A stretch of DNA of 39,427 nucleotides from an uncultured Fretibacterium sp. (lineage in GTDB: Bacteria; Synergistota; Synergistia; Synergistales; Aminobacteriaceae): contig CAMVMK010000017.1 in NCBI GenBank assembly GCA_947168585.1, forward strand, positions 1-39,427, given 5' to 3'. Numbering within the stretch: position 1 is the first letter of the stretch; every line of letters begins with the position of its first letter. The notes beneath the pieces were generated by a model. The model did no database searches, was not told the DNA's origin, and saw only the letters and a program-made list of their open reading frames with translations. This document shows positions 29,165 to 38,119 of this stretch, piece by piece. A program made the translations under genes and the position numbers.

Positions 29165-31084
29165 TCACATTCCTAACATAAATTTTAATTCTTCAGGCTG
29201 TAAAACTTCGACACAATTTTTATTTTCAATGAACCACCGCGCAATATCGTCAAGGCTTTCAAGTTCAACGGATAAAATTCTGTCTTTGCTTCCGTCTCCT
29301 ACAGGAAGAATTTGCTGTGAAATATCCCAAGTTATAGTTCGGAGTTCCTCGACTAAACCCGCTGAAATTTTAGCTTTAACTTTATATTTTTTGCTTTCTT
29401 TTTGTCCCGGAATATTTATTATTACAGGCCTCTCGTTTTGAAGCGGAGAATTGTTTTCTGCTTTTTTTCGTCTCTTAATGACGTAAGCAAGACGAGCAGC
29501 GAAAAGCATGAACAATAAAAGAAATACAGCCTTGACGTAAATTCCGTATAAAATCCACCAGTAAGAAATTGCACTTAGATAGGGTCTGCGGGATTCTTTA
29601 TCAGAAATTTTCGAGAGCCTTATAATTTCGTTGTGAATTTCTTCAGGTTCGTTTCCTATAGATTTTGGAGGCGTAAATAAATTAGAAAAATAACGTTCCG
29701 GAAGTTCCTCCATTATCCATTTAATATCTAAAATATCGAGTTTAACGGCAATGTTTCGGGATTTCGGAGGGAGTTTCATGCACCACGATAAAATTTCGAG
29801 AGATTCTTTATTCGGCGGAAATTCTGTCCAAGTGTCGGGAGGAAATGAGCCGTAAAGTTCAAAATATTTAGAGCCCGCAATATTGAGCCATTCTTTAACT
29901 TGAATTTTATTGCCCTGCTGAAGCATTGAAGCTAAAGTTTCAAAATCTCTACGCGAAGAATCTCTGATTAATTCTCCGAAATCTTTTAATAAATCTTCGT
30001 AGCCTGTTCTGCCTAAAATATGATATAAAGCCAAAATTCTTTCATAAAACTGCGCTGCTTCCTCATCGCTGAGATTTTTAGAAAGTTCCGAAACTTTAGG
30101 ATTAGACGCTAAAAAAGAAACTTCGCTTTTTATTTTTTGTAATTTCCCGAACTCTTCAACAAAAGTATCCATGACGTAAGGCGACATAGCGTCCCAATAT
30201 ACTTCGGGAATTTCCTCGTAATAAAGAGCCTGATTAGAATCTTGAAGCATTTTTTTAACATCGTCCGGGACGTTCCAGACCGTAACGGCAACATCAGCAA
30301 ACCCCCACGCGGCCATGACCCAGCCTGCTACAGGTATAGCCATTCCGGCAACTTTTGAAACTCCTGCGGTTGCGACTTTTCTTAAAGCAGTTCTGCCCAA
30401 CTGCTGGGCTATAATTTTTTGAATTTGACGGCGCAGAAGCACAGCTAAAACTCCGCCCGCAATTTTAGTCCCCGACACTGAAAGTTCAGGATATTGTTTT
30501 TGCAGAGAGAGTTTAATTCTTTCCATAACGTCAATATTTTTATCTTGAGCCGCTGAACTGTTGCGGATATATGCCTGGATCATAGGATTTCTGTCCGAAG
30601 CTAAAATTGAAACGCTCGTGCGGCGGTAAAAATCGGCTACATCTTTCTGTAAAGTTTCGCCCCATTTGACTTCTAAATCGCGGAGAAAATCATCAAAAGC
30701 GTCTGAAAATTTGAAAGCTACTCCATCTTGAATTTTATTGACAATATCGTCAAATAATACCATTTGAATTCCGGCAGTTCCCCAAGCTAAATCTTTCGTA
30801 TTTTCCTCAAAAGAAGCGTTGATAGCTTTTTCTAATTTTTCATTCATTCCTAAGGCTTTCCATTGAGAATGATAGAGCCTCGTGAAATTATTTTTAGAAC
30901 GTTTTAAGCCGTCTTGAAAAGCTAATTTATCAAATTCCGTTACGTCCGCAGAAATTCCTGATAAAGCTGTATTAAATTCAGCGTTCCGTTCATCGTCAGA
31001 TTTTCTTAATGTTTCAGCCGCCGTTATTACATCAGGAAACAGCAGCGACATAACTAAGATTAACGCGGTTAATTTTCGTTTCAT
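29165..31084 (-). CDS. Large secreted/membrane protein of unknown function
   Basis: 639 residues. A signal peptide (about 1-22) precedes a mostly helical, charged region. Around 215-265 is a Gly/Ala-rich amphipathic-to-hydrophobic stretch (TAGVSKVAGMAIPVAGWVM) that could insert in a membrane. Near the C-terminus is a clear membrane helix (about 520-545, KAVFLLLFMLFAARLAYVIKRRKK) with basic residues after it, then a cytoplasmic-side tail of about 90 residues. It therefore looks like a protein with a large extracytoplasmic part anchored near its C-terminus. I do not recognise the family. Ribosome-binding site AGGAGG 12 bases before the ATG. It is the first of a two-gene unit with the YbjQ-type gene. 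Confidence 0.7.
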   Translation of the reverse strand: MKRKLTALILVMSLLFPDVITAAETLRKSDDERNAEFNTALSGISADVTEFDKLAFQDGLKRSKNNFTRLYHSQWKALGMNEKLEKAINASFEENTKDLAWGTAGIQMVLFDDIVNKIQDGVAFKFSDAFDDFLRDLEVKWGETLQKDVADFYRRTSVSILASDRNPMIQAYIRNSSAAQDKNIDVMERIKLSLQKQYPELSVSGTKIAGGVLAVLLRRQIQKIIAQQLGRTALRKVATAGVSKVAGMAIPVAGWVMAAWGFADVAVTVWNVPDDVKKMLQDSNQALYYEEIPEVYWDAMSPYVMDTFVEEFGKLQKIKSEVSFLASNPKVSELSKNLSDEEAAQFYERILALYHILGRTGYEDLLKDFGELIRDSSRRDFETLASMLQQGNKIQVKEWLNIAGSKYFELYGSFPPDTWTEFPPNKESLEILSWCMKLPPKSRNIAVKLDILDIKWIMEELPERYFSNLFTPPKSIGNEPEEIHNEIIRLSKISDKESRRPYLSAISYWWILYGIYVKAVFLLLFMLFAARLAYVIKRRKKAENNSPLQNERPVIINIPGQKESKKYKVKAKISAGLVEELRTITWDISQQILPVGDGSKDRILSVELESLDDIARWFIENKNCVEVLQPEELKFMLGM

Positions 31085-31162
31085 TTTTATATTTCAGCCT
31101 CCTATTTAATGATATAATAACAAAAAATAAATTCTCTCGAAATTATCGGGGGAATTTTTATT

Positions 31163-31205
31163 TTTTCAACTACATTTTCAACTACAAAAATCTCAAAATT
31201 TTTAT
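31163..31205. repeat. Doubled motif with A/T palindrome, second copy of the 141-184 design
   Basis: TTTTCAACTACA then TTTTCAACTAC, followed by AAAAATCTCAAAATTTTT. It lies between the divergent 639-residue gene and leuS. Same layout as the element at 141-184 but with a different core word. Confidence 0.4.
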
Positions 31206-31272
31206 CTTGTCATCGAGCTCCGCGCGGAAAAAATTTTTTTTAATTTTCTGCTTTCTAATTTTTAATTGCGTG

Positions 31273-31278
31273 TATAAT
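31273..31278 (+). promoter_or_regulatory. Probable -10 box of leuS
   Basis: TATAAT directly preceded by TG, 44 bases upstream of the leuS ATG. No good -35. No T-box features were found in this short leader. Confidence 0.45.
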
Positions 31279-31322
31279 TTCACGGAAAAATATTTAAGAT
31301 TAAACGGAGGATTGAAAATTTT

Positions 31323-33815
31323 ATGCCTTATGATTTTGCTGAAATAGAAAAGAAATGGCAGCAGCGTTGGAACGAATCTCACTGTTTCGAGTCTCACACC
31401 GATACTTCAAAAGAAAAATTTTTCTGTCTCGAAATGTTCCCGTACCCGAGCGGCGCGCTTCATATGGGACATATTAGAAATTACTCGATCGGCGACGTTT
31501 TAGCGAGATTTTTAAGAAAGAAAGGCAAAAACGTTTTATATACAATCGGCTTTGACTCTTTCGGTATGCCTGCAGAAAATGCCGCGATTAAATTTAAGAC
31601 ACGCCCTCACGATTGGACTCTCTCTAATATTGCCTACATGACTGAACAGTTAAAACGAATGGGCTACAGCTACGACTGGCGGCGCGAAGCTATTACCTGT
31701 CTCCCGGAGTATTATAAATGGAATCAATGGATTTTCCTTCAAATGTATAAACGCGGGATTGTCTTTCAAAAAGAAGCTCCTGTGAACTGGTGCGAGTCTT
31801 GCGGAACAGTTTTAGCTAATGAACAGGTCGAAGACGGACGCTGCTGGCGCTGTAAAAATCCCGTTACGAAAAAAAATCTCAAACAATGGTTCATAAAAAT
31901 AACGGATTATGCTCAGGAATTATTAGACGACATTGAAAAAGATTTAGGCGGCTGGCCTAACAGAGTCCGAATTATGCAGACTAACTGGATCGGACGCAGC
32001 GAGGGAGCTAAATTAACTTTCAAAATCCCCGAACTTGATTACACTCTTGAGGCTTTCACGACCCGATTCGATACGATTTACGGAGTTACTTTTATTGCTC
32101 TTGCGCCTGAACATGAACTCGTTAAGAAAATGCTCGAAACTCTGCCCAAAGATGACGCTGAAAAACTGCAGGAGTTTGTGAAAAAAGTTACGTCTCAAAG
32201 TTCAATCGAACGCAGCGATGCTAAGGCCGAAAAATTAGGGTTCAAAACTCCTTTCTTTGGAATTAACCCCGTGAACGGCAAAAAAATTTCTATCTGGATA
32301 GCGAATTATATTTTAATTGACTACGGCACCGGCGCAATTATGGGCGTTCCTGCTCACGACAGCCGCGACTTTGATTTTGCCCGAAAATATAATATTGATA
32401 TTATTCCTGTAATTAATCCCGAAGACGGAACAAAACTTGACGGCGCGACAATGAAAGAGGCTTTCACGGAGGACGGAATTTCCTGCAACTCCGGCGAATT
32501 TAACGGTCTCAAAACTTCCGAAGCTATTAAAAAAATGATTGACTGGGGCGAAAAAGAAGGGATCTGCAAACGCGAAGTTAATTTCAAATTGCGCGACTGG
32601 TTAATCTCGCGTCAAAGATATTGGGGAACTCCTATTCCTTTTGTTTATTGCGATAAATGCGGAGTTGTTCCAGTTCCTGAAGAAGATTTGCCCGTAAGGC
32701 TTCCCGAAGATGTTGAAGTTAAAGAGGTCGGACATTCACCGCTCCTTGACCGCCCGGACTTTTTGAATACTACATGCCCTCATTGCGGCGGCCCTGCAAG
32801 ACGCGAAGCCGATACTATGGACACATTTTTCTGCTCATCGTGGTATTTCGACAGATACTGCTCGCCCGGCGATGATAAAAGACCTTTTGAAAAATCCGAC
32901 GTAGATTACTGGATGCCCGTTGATCAATATATCGGAGGAATTGAACACGCATGCCTGCATTTAATTTACGCTAGATTTTTTGCGAAATTCCTTAACGACA
33001 TCGGCATGACTGACTACCGCGAACCTTTCACGAATTTACTAACACAGGGAATGGTTTTGAAAGACGGCGCGAAAATGTCAAAATCACTCGGCAACACTGT
33101 AGACCCGACCGAAATCGTTAAAAAATTCGGAGCTGATACAGTCAGATTATTTATTTTATTTGCTGCACCGCCGAATAATGATTTAGAGTGGTCAGACAGG
33201 AACGTTGAAGGGGCTCACAGATTTTTGAACAGAGTCTGGCGTTACGTTGAAGAAAATTGCGGAAATCTCAAAACTTACGGCAATAAAATTATCGCAATGA
33301 ACGAAATTAAATCGTCGGCGTTAAGAGAATTAAAACGCAAAATTCACACAACGATCGACAACGTTACTCACGATATTTTTGACGAAAAGCAGTTTAACAC
33401 GGCAATAGCGCGCTTAATGGAACTTACGAATGCAATTTATTCATTAAGCGATACAAGTCCTGAAGCATGGGAATTAAAACGCGAAGCTGTAGACACGTTA
33501 TTAAATTGTTTGTCGCCGTTCTGCCCGCATATTACTGAAGAACTTTGGGAGATGTTAGGGCATGAAAAAATGCTTTGCCTCGAAGCGTGGCCAAGTGCTG
33601 ATAAGGCTTCAATGGTGCAGGATTCTGTTACGGTCGTAGGGCAGATAAACGGGAAAGTTCGCGGAAAATTCGAGCGTCCTGCAGGAATGTCAAAAGAGGA
33701 ACTCGAGAAAAGTATTCTTTCAGATCCGTTTATGATTGAAAAAATCGGCGGAAAAGAAATCGTGAAAGTTATCGCAGTGCCTGACAAACTCGTAAATATT
33801 GTAGTTAAAGGGTAA
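31323..33815 (+). CDS. leuS: Leucyl-tRNA synthetase
   Basis: 830 residues, full length. A class I aminoacyl-tRNA synthetase that charges tRNA-Leu. The HIGH motif is HMGH in [18 protein letters not shown] (about 38-55) and the KMSKS motif is in [10 protein letters not shown] (near 583-592). Zinc-type cysteines are in CESCGTVL and CWRCKNPV, and the editing domain (about 220-420) includes the threonine-rich [11 protein letters not shown] segment. Ribosome-binding site GGAGG 12 bases upstream. It is read from its own promoter and ends in a strong terminator. Confidence 0.98.
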   Translation: MPYDFAEIEKKWQQRWNESHCFESHTDTSKEKFFCLEMFPYPSGALHMGHIRNYSIGDVLARFLRKKGKNVLYTIGFDSFGMPAENAAIKFKTRPHDWTLSNIAYMTEQLKRMGYSYDWRREAITCLPEYYKWNQWIFLQMYKRGIVFQKEAPVNWCESCGTVLANEQVEDGRCWRCKNPVTKKNLKQWFIKITDYAQELLDDIEKDLGGWPNRVRIMQTNWIGRSEGAKLTFKIPELDYTLEAFTTRFDTIYGVTFIALAPEHELVKKMLETLPKDDAEKLQEFVKKVTSQSSIERSDAKAEKLGFKTPFFGINPVNGKKISIWIANYILIDYGTGAIMGVPAHDSRDFDFARKYNIDIIPVINPEDGTKLDGATMKEAFTEDGISCNSGEFNGLKTSEAIKKMIDWGEKEGICKREVNFKLRDWLISRQRYWGTPIPFVYCDKCGVVPVPEEDLPVRLPEDVEVKEVGHSPLLDRPDFLNTTCPHCGGPARREADTMDTFFCSSWYFDRYCSPGDDKRPFEKSDVDYWMPVDQYIGGIEHACLHLIYARFFAKFLNDIGMTDYREPFTNLLTQGMVLKDGAKMSKSLGNTVDPTEIVKKFGADTVRLFILFAAPPNNDLEWSDRNVEGAHRFLNRVWRYVEENCGNLKTYGNKIIAMNEIKSSALRELKRKIHTTIDNVTHDIFDEKQFNTAIARLMELTNAIYSLSDTSPEAWELKREAVDTLLNCLSPFCPHITEELWEMLGHEKMLCLEAWPSADKASMVQDSVTVVGQINGKVRGKFERPAGMSKEELEKSILSDPFMIEKIGGKEIVKVIAVPDKLVNIVVKG

Positions 33816-33825
33816 AAATTTTTAG

Positions 33826-33878
33826 AAAATCGCGTCCTCGTTCCCCACCCGCCCGCCCGAACTTCGGACGCGATTTTT
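33826..33878 (+). terminator. Rho-independent terminator of leuS
   Basis: AAAATCGCGTCC pairs perfectly with GGACGCGATTTT around a long C-rich loop (about 28 bases) and is followed by T residues. It starts 11 bases after the leuS stop. Confidence 0.8.
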
Positions 33879-33900
33879 ATAGCAAAGAAGGTAATTTATT

Positions 33901-34503
33901 TTGAAGTCTAAAAAAGGATTTACACTCGTTGAGTTATTAATTGTAATTGTTGTAATTGGTATTTTGAGCGCGATGATGATGCTTTCAAGCACGGAAGCAG
34001 TGAGTTCAGCTAAGGCGGCAAAAATAATTAATAATCTTCGTCAATGGAAGACAGCGGCTCTTGCATGGTATGTTGATAATATTGACAGAGTTACAGATAC
34101 AGGGCAGATTAAAAACGCTACACATATTGCTACAGGACAGAATTTTACAGGTTATGGCAATTTTTGTGAAAATGTTGATATTTTAGACATTGCAAAATAT
34201 TTTAACGGCGAATTTACAAAGGACGGAGCAAGCAGGGGAACTGCTAAATATGGCGGTACCCCAGTTAGAGACGGTGCAGGATTGAGTTATTTTCTGGAGC
34301 ATTTAGGCAAAGATAATAAATTCAAATGGTATATAGGCTGCAACTTCGGCAATGATACTAAAGTCAAAGAAAAATTAGAAGCAAGAGCAGCAACTGCGAA
34401 TTTAGTGCAGAGAAATTTTGAAAAAACTCTTTATAAAGCTAATGGTGAAGACGAAACTTCCGGTGGCGTAGTTTATATCGAAATTATGGATTTTTCAAGA
34501 TAA
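33901..34503 (+). CDS. Type IV prepilin-like protein
   Basis: 200 residues from a TTG start (AAGG 10 bases upstream; no nearby ATG). A short basic leader, MKSKKG, is cut before FTLVELLIVIVVIGILSA, the classic N-methylation signal and pilin helix with Glu5 present. The remainder is a soluble head domain with no recognised type and only two cysteines. It is a lone gene: no pilus assembly genes are in the window. It could be a minor pilin or a pseudopilin of a secretion or competence system encoded elsewhere. Confidence 0.85.
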   Translation: MKSKKGFTLVELLIVIVVIGILSAMMMLSSTEAVSSAKAAKIINNLRQWKTAALAWYVDNIDRVTDTGQIKNATHIATGQNFTGYGNFCENVDILDIAKYFNGEFTKDGASRGTAKYGGTPVRDGAGLSYFLEHLGKDNKFKWYIGCNFGNDTKVKEKLEARAATANLVQRNFEKTLYKANGEDETSGGVVYIEIMDFSR

Positions 34504-34518
34504 AAGGGGGCGGATAAA

Positions 34519-34968
34519 ATGCAGTTCAGGCGTTTTAATAATAAATATTTTGTAAGAATTGACAAAGGCGAAGAGATTATATCAACGCTCAAAAATTTCT
34601 GTACAGCTGAAAAAATTACTCTCGCTGAAGTCAAAGCACTCGGCGCAGTCGATGATTTTGAGGTCGGATTATTTGACGTTGCAGTAAAAAAATTTCACGG
34701 AAATCATTTTCAATTTCCTGCAGAAATCACAAGCCTTTGGGGAACAGTTACGACTAAAGACGGAGAAATTTATTTGCATATTCACATGAGTGCGGCAAAT
34801 TCCGAAGGTCAAGTTTTCGGCGGGCATTTGAACAGTGCAACCGTCAGCGCAACTTGCGAAATGATGGTTGAAGATTTATCCGACAGAAATTCCAACGGCT
34901 TTATCGTTGAACGAAAATTTAATGATGAAGTCGGCTTAAATTTATTTGAATTTATGAAAAATTTTTAG
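34519..34968 (+). CDS. PPC/DUF296 domain protein
   Basis: 149 residues, a single PPC (plants and prokaryotes conserved) domain. The pattern ALGAVDDFEVGLFD, then LHIHMSAANSEGQVFGGHL with the characteristic GGHL near 113, is diagnostic. Bacterial members form trimers; the His residues may bind metal. The physiological role is not known, though DNA binding has been proposed for the family. It lies 15 bases after the prepilin gene with AAGGGGG as ribosome-binding site. Confidence 0.88.
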   Translation: MQFRRFNNKYFVRIDKGEEIISTLKNFCTAEKITLAEVKALGAVDDFEVGLFDVAVKKFHGNHFQFPAEITSLWGTVTTKDGEIYLHIHMSAANSEGQVFGGHLNSATVSATCEMMVEDLSDRNSNGFIVERKFNDEVGLNLFEFMKNF

Positions 34969-34984
34969 AAAGAATAAATTTCCC

Positions 34985-35779
34985 ATGAAATTGAAAATGA
35001 AAATGAAAATATTTTTGTTTACGTTAATCGCGTTGTTGAGTTCAAATTGCGTTGCATTTTCGGCTATTTCGTTTACAGGCTCGCCTGTCGCAGGTCAGAA
35101 AGATTACGAATTCGGCATGTATAACAATCAGCCGTTAAAATGGCGCGTCCTTGAAGTTGATACGGATAATAAAAGGGCTTTGCTTGTTACGGAAAAAGCT
35201 GTTATAAAAAAAGCGTATGATGATTCAAGTAATGCTTGGTTAAGCAGCGCGGTTAGAACTTGGCTTAACGGTGATTTTCTTAACGGTTTGGGTGATGATA
35301 AGGAGAAAATCATTAAAGTTAAACTTCAAAATGAAACTTATGACGGCACTTTTACTACTTATAATTATTATAAGAGTTCTGAAGTTGAATGGAATGCTGC
35401 AGGTGATGACGCGGACTCAGTTTTCCTTTTGAGTGCGGCTGATGCTGATTATTATTTTACTGATAGTAATGACCGTGTATGTTATTTATTGACCGATCCT
35501 AATCAAAATGCTTGTTTTTGGTGGCTTCGGTCGCCCGGTTTCGGTGATTACTGCGCCGCGTATGTCATCGCAATCGGCGAGGTCGGTTATAGCGGCTGGG
35601 ACGTAGACGATAATAAGTATATCGCTGTTCGTCCCGCTGTGTGGATTAACCTGTCATCTGAAGAAACGCAGAAAAATAATGATATTTCAGGAGGCAGCGG
35701 CGGCTGCTATTTGTTTGGAAAATTTTTTATCCTTTCATTGCCGGGATTTTTCATATTGCGGATTAAAAAAATAAATTAA
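34985..35779 (+). CDS. DUF6273-like exported protein with a Synerg-CTERM-like tail
   Basis: 264 residues with a signal peptide (about 1-28). The domain (about 35-225) has the repeated gut-bacterial pattern PLKWRVLEV, WLSSAVRTWLNGDFLN, FWWLRSPG, VRPAVWINL, matching DUF6273. The C-terminus reads GGSGGCYLFGK, then a hydrophobic stretch FFILSLPGFFIL and basic RIKK. This is the layout of CTERM sorting signals, in particular the Gly-Gly-Cys form I associate with Synerg-CTERM. It is therefore probably cell-surface attached. It follows the PPC gene by 16 bases. Confidence 0.75.
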   Translation: MKLKMKMKIFLFTLIALLSSNCVAFSAISFTGSPVAGQKDYEFGMYNNQPLKWRVLEVDTDNKRALLVTEKAVIKKAYDDSSNAWLSSAVRTWLNGDFLNGLGDDKEKIIKVKLQNETYDGTFTTYNYYKSSEVEWNAAGDDADSVFLLSAADADYYFTDSNDRVCYLLTDPNQNACFWWLRSPGFGDYCAAYVIAIGEVGYSGWDVDDNKYIAVRPAVWINLSSEETQKNNDISGGSGGCYLFGKFFILSLPGFFILRIKKIN

Positions 35780-35882
35780 AATTTTTATTTTAATTCTGTT
35801 ATTTGCAGTATGAAATTTATAGAACTTCGTTTAGATTTTTTTTAATGTAATGTTTTTTTTAATAGAAAGGATTGATACGGTT

Positions 35883-36095
35883 ATGACGCTTGTACAAGAA
35901 ACTGCAGAAATCATGAATAAAATGCCGAGACATAGCCAAGCACTTGTTCTTGATTTATTGCGGGTGATGAATTATAGCGCAATGCCTTTTAAGAGAACGG
36001 GTAAATCAAAATTTAATCTTCCGCCGGATTTTGATGAACATTTTGATGACTCTAATGAAGAAATAGCTTCGATGTTTTGCGGAGAATTTTTTTAG
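35883..36095 (+). CDS. Small antitoxin-like protein preceding a PIN-domain toxin
   Basis: 70 residues from the ATG at 35883, chosen because AGAAAGGA lies 11 bases upstream; an in-frame ATG at 35850 lacks a ribosome-binding site. The protein is acidic at its C-terminus (DFDEHFDDSNEEI), as is common for antitoxin toxin-binding tails, with a helical N-terminus. Its stop is directly followed by the toxin ATG with no gap. The antitoxin call rests mainly on this position and size. Confidence 0.6.
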   Translation: MTLVQETAEIMNKMPRHSQALVLDLLRVMNYSAMPFKRTGKSKFNLPPDFDEHFDDSNEEIASMFCGEFF

Positions 36096-36496
36096 ATGAA
36101 ATATTTGCTTGACACTCACATTATTTTCTGGGCAGTGTGTAACGAGGACAGATTACCTGCTGAAATTCTAAACATCATCAATTCTCAAGAAAATGATATT
36201 TATTTCAGCAGCGCATCTGTGTGGGAAGTCGTAATGAAGCATAGAAAAAATCCTAAAAATATGCCTGTTGACGGACAGATTTTTCTTGACGCCTGCTTAA
36301 AAGCAAGTTTTATTCCGGTTCCTATCGAGAATGCTCATGTATTAGCGGTGGACGAACTTCAGAGAAGTACAGAGAAAATTCATAATGATCCTTTTGATAG
36401 GATTTTAATTGCTCAAGCAAAACAGAGAATATGATATTTATTACTCATGACAGTTTATTAACTGGATATGATGAAAGATGTATAATGAAAATTTGA
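36096..36496 (+). pseudogene. PIN-domain (VapC-like) toxin, frameshifted near the C-terminus
   Basis: The open frame gives 112 residues: LLDTHIIFW with Asp6, SASVWEVVMK with Glu44, and NDPFDRILIAQAKQ with Asp101, three of the four acidic PIN residues. It stops at 36432-36434. In another frame starting at 36431 the sequence continues MIFITHDSLLTGYDERCI before a stop at 36496, which is the normal PIN C-terminus with the fourth acidic residue in THD. Adding one base near 36428 joins the two. The toxin has therefore probably been inactivated by a single-base loss. Confidence 0.75.
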
Positions 36497-36553
36497 TAAA
36501 AAATATAAAATCAGATAAAATTTTGTTAAATTTATTTTAAGGAGAAATTTTTA

Positions 36554-36790
36554 ATGCCGTCGGCTCAAAAATCAAAAATTTTTGTTAATAATTTGAATAT
36601 ACCTCAAGAATTGAATTTTGACGCTGAGAAAGTTTATATCAATAAAATCGGAGATGTTTTAATCATGACTCCTGTAAACCGTCTTGCTGAAACTTTGGAA
36701 CGCGGCGCAGCTATTATCGCCGAGTTTGCAGATGATTTCATGAAAGACGCTATGCCGGAGGAAATTCCTGCGGTACGTGAAAAATTATAA
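36554..36790 (+). CDS. VapB-type antitoxin (AbrB-like)
   Basis: 78 residues. Residues about 8-40 (KIFVNNLNIPQELNF, EKVYINKIGDVLIMTP) match the swapped-hairpin AbrB-like DNA-binding domain of VapB antitoxins, and the C-terminal helix (LAETLERGAAIIAEFADDFM) is the toxin-binding part. Strong ribosome-binding site AAGGAGA. The gene itself looks intact, but its toxin gene just downstream is broken. Confidence 0.8.
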   Translation: MPSAQKSKIFVNNLNIPQELNFDAEKVYINKIGDVLIMTPVNRLAETLERGAAIIAEFADDFMKDAMPEEIPAVREKL

Positions 36791-36793
36791 AAA

Positions 36794-37081
36794 ATGTATA
36801 TGCTCGATACTAACGCCGTAATAATGGCAATAAGAAAAGTTCACGGCCTGAAGTAACGAGAGTCGGCGTATATACGTTTTTAGCAGGTGTTCCTGTGATT
36901 GATTTTGACGCAGAAGCAGCTAAACATTTTGGTCGGCGATCTTGAATTAAAACGCATGAGAATAAGCGACAGAGATACAATGATAGCGGCTCATGCCCGT
37001 TCATTGGGATATATTCTCGTTACAAACAATACACGCGAATTTTCGAGAGTTGAAGGCTTAAAAATTGAAGATTGGAAATAA
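36794..37081 (+). pseudogene. VapC toxin remnant
   Basis: Starts 4 bases after vapB with MYMLDTNAVIMAIRK, the VapC N-terminus with its first catalytic Asp, then hits a stop after 20 codons. Other frames carry later pieces: VPVIDFDAEAAKHF (around 36890), then GDLELKRMRISDRDTMIAA and YILVTNNTREFSRV, up to a stop at 37081. About a quarter of the normal length is missing and at least two frame changes are needed. The toxin is dead. Confidence 0.75.
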
Positions 37082-37132
37082 AAATCAAAATAAAAAAATC
37101 GTTAGAAAGGACGTTGACAAAATAAAAATTAT

Positions 37133-38098
37133 GTGCATAATATTCACAGCACAGCACAGCACAGCACAGCACAGCACAGCACAGCACAGCACAGCACCTA
37201 TAGTTGTCTTTTTTTTTCTTTCAAAAATAAATTTTGTGTATTTATCACAGCTTTAACTTTCCTTTTTAGTTCGATTTCTTCAGCATATGCGGACTATACT
37301 ATCACAATTCCTGACTCTTTGACCGTAAATAATTCAGGTTATAACGCTTCCGGAAATATTACTGTAACCGGTTTAGACAGCAAACAAAAACTAACTTTAA
37401 CAGCTTCTTCTGCTAATAATTGGAAACTCAAATCCGATGAAAATTCAATCGGTTACAATCTTGTAAATCAGAATACACAAGAAAATTATAAAAGTTCTGC
37501 AACCGCTGCAACTTGGAAATTCGATAACGATACTACATCATTAAGCGCAGGAATTATCGTTGAAGATTACAGCACCAAACCTGCAGGAACTTATAATGAT
37601 ACAGTAACTTTCACAGCAAATATAAAAGATGTTGCAGAAACACCCGCCATTGCGCAGGCAGATTGCACATTCAGTCCGAAAAACGGAACGAGCACACTCT
37701 CTCACGCCAATATTACAACTTCAATGGAATATTCCACCGACAGCGGCACGACTTGGACTGACGTTACCACAGCTGGCTCCATAGCTTCGCTCGCTGCAGG
37801 TGCGGTACAGATTCGTGTCAAGGAGACCGACGACAAGCTGGCCAGCGAAGCTGTTTCAATTACCGTACCGCAAGTGCTGAAGATAAACGAACTCGTAGGC
37901 CCGTATACTGGTGATAAACTCACCTGCGAATACTACGCCGGAGAAACTTGGCAGGCTTTGGTTGACAGGTATGATTTAATTAAAGTTTACAGCGGCCGCG
38001 CGGCTTTCGGCAGCGATGGATTTATCTATGACGAAAGCGGCTCCGCTGTTAGTGTCACAGCTCTCATAGATAACACAAAGACATATGAAGTTCAATAA
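37133..38098 (+). CDS. Secreted pilin-like surface protein with a (CACAG)10 tract after the start; probably phase-variable
   Basis: 321 residues as read from the GTG at 37133. Residues about 5-27 are STAQH repeats encoded by the pentanucleotide tract. A hydrophobic signal core follows (about 30-55, FCVFITALTFLFSSISSAYA). The mature protein has a beta-rich domain (about 56-170, ending in GTYNDTVTFTANI), a second domain with MEYSTDSGTTWTDVT (about 200-250), and a C-terminal domain to TYEVQ. Such modules are seen in surface/fimbria-like proteins of Firmicutes and relatives. An ATG at 37131 is in a different frame from the GTG. No in-frame start exists after the tract, so expression depends on repeat number. 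First of a three-gene unit. Confidence 0.75.
   Translation: MHNIHSTAQHSTAQHSTAQHSTYSCLFFSFKNKFCVFITALTFLFSSISSAYADYTITIPDSLTVNNSGYNASGNITVTGLDSKQKLTLTASSANNWKLKSDENSIGYNLVNQNTQENYKSSATAATWKFDNDTTSLSAGIIVEDYSTKPAGTYNDTVTFTANIKDVAETPAIAQADCTFSPKNGTSTLSHANITTSMEYSTDSGTTWTDVTTAGSIASLAAGAVQIRVKETDDKLASEAVSITVPQVLKINELVGPYTGDKLTCEYYAGETWQALVDRYDLIKVYSGRAAFGSDGFIYDESGSAVSVTALIDNTKTYEVQ
37145..37197. repeat. Pentanucleotide simple-sequence repeat (CACAG)10
   Basis: Ten perfect copies of CACAG plus three bases. Five is not a multiple of three, so each change in copy number shifts the frame. It sits between the start codons and the signal-peptide core, the same position as the CTCTT repeats of Neisseria opa genes. 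Confidence 0.93.
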
Positions 38099-38119
38099 GC
38101 AGCGAAAGTTCGTGAGCCT

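Noticed and set aside
31085-31322. Possible T-box riboswitch upstream of leuS
   Set aside because: The leader after the likely start is only about 40 bases and no T-box core or terminator/antiterminator pair is visible.
35850-35882. Upstream ATG (35850) for the antitoxin-like gene
   Set aside because: The start at 35883 has a better ribosome-binding site, and the upstream stretch is low-complexity T-rich sequence.
37065-37256. Frame through the CACAG tract starting at 37065
   Set aside because: It is the alternative-frame reading of the repeat and stops soon after; useful for understanding the switch but not a separate gene.
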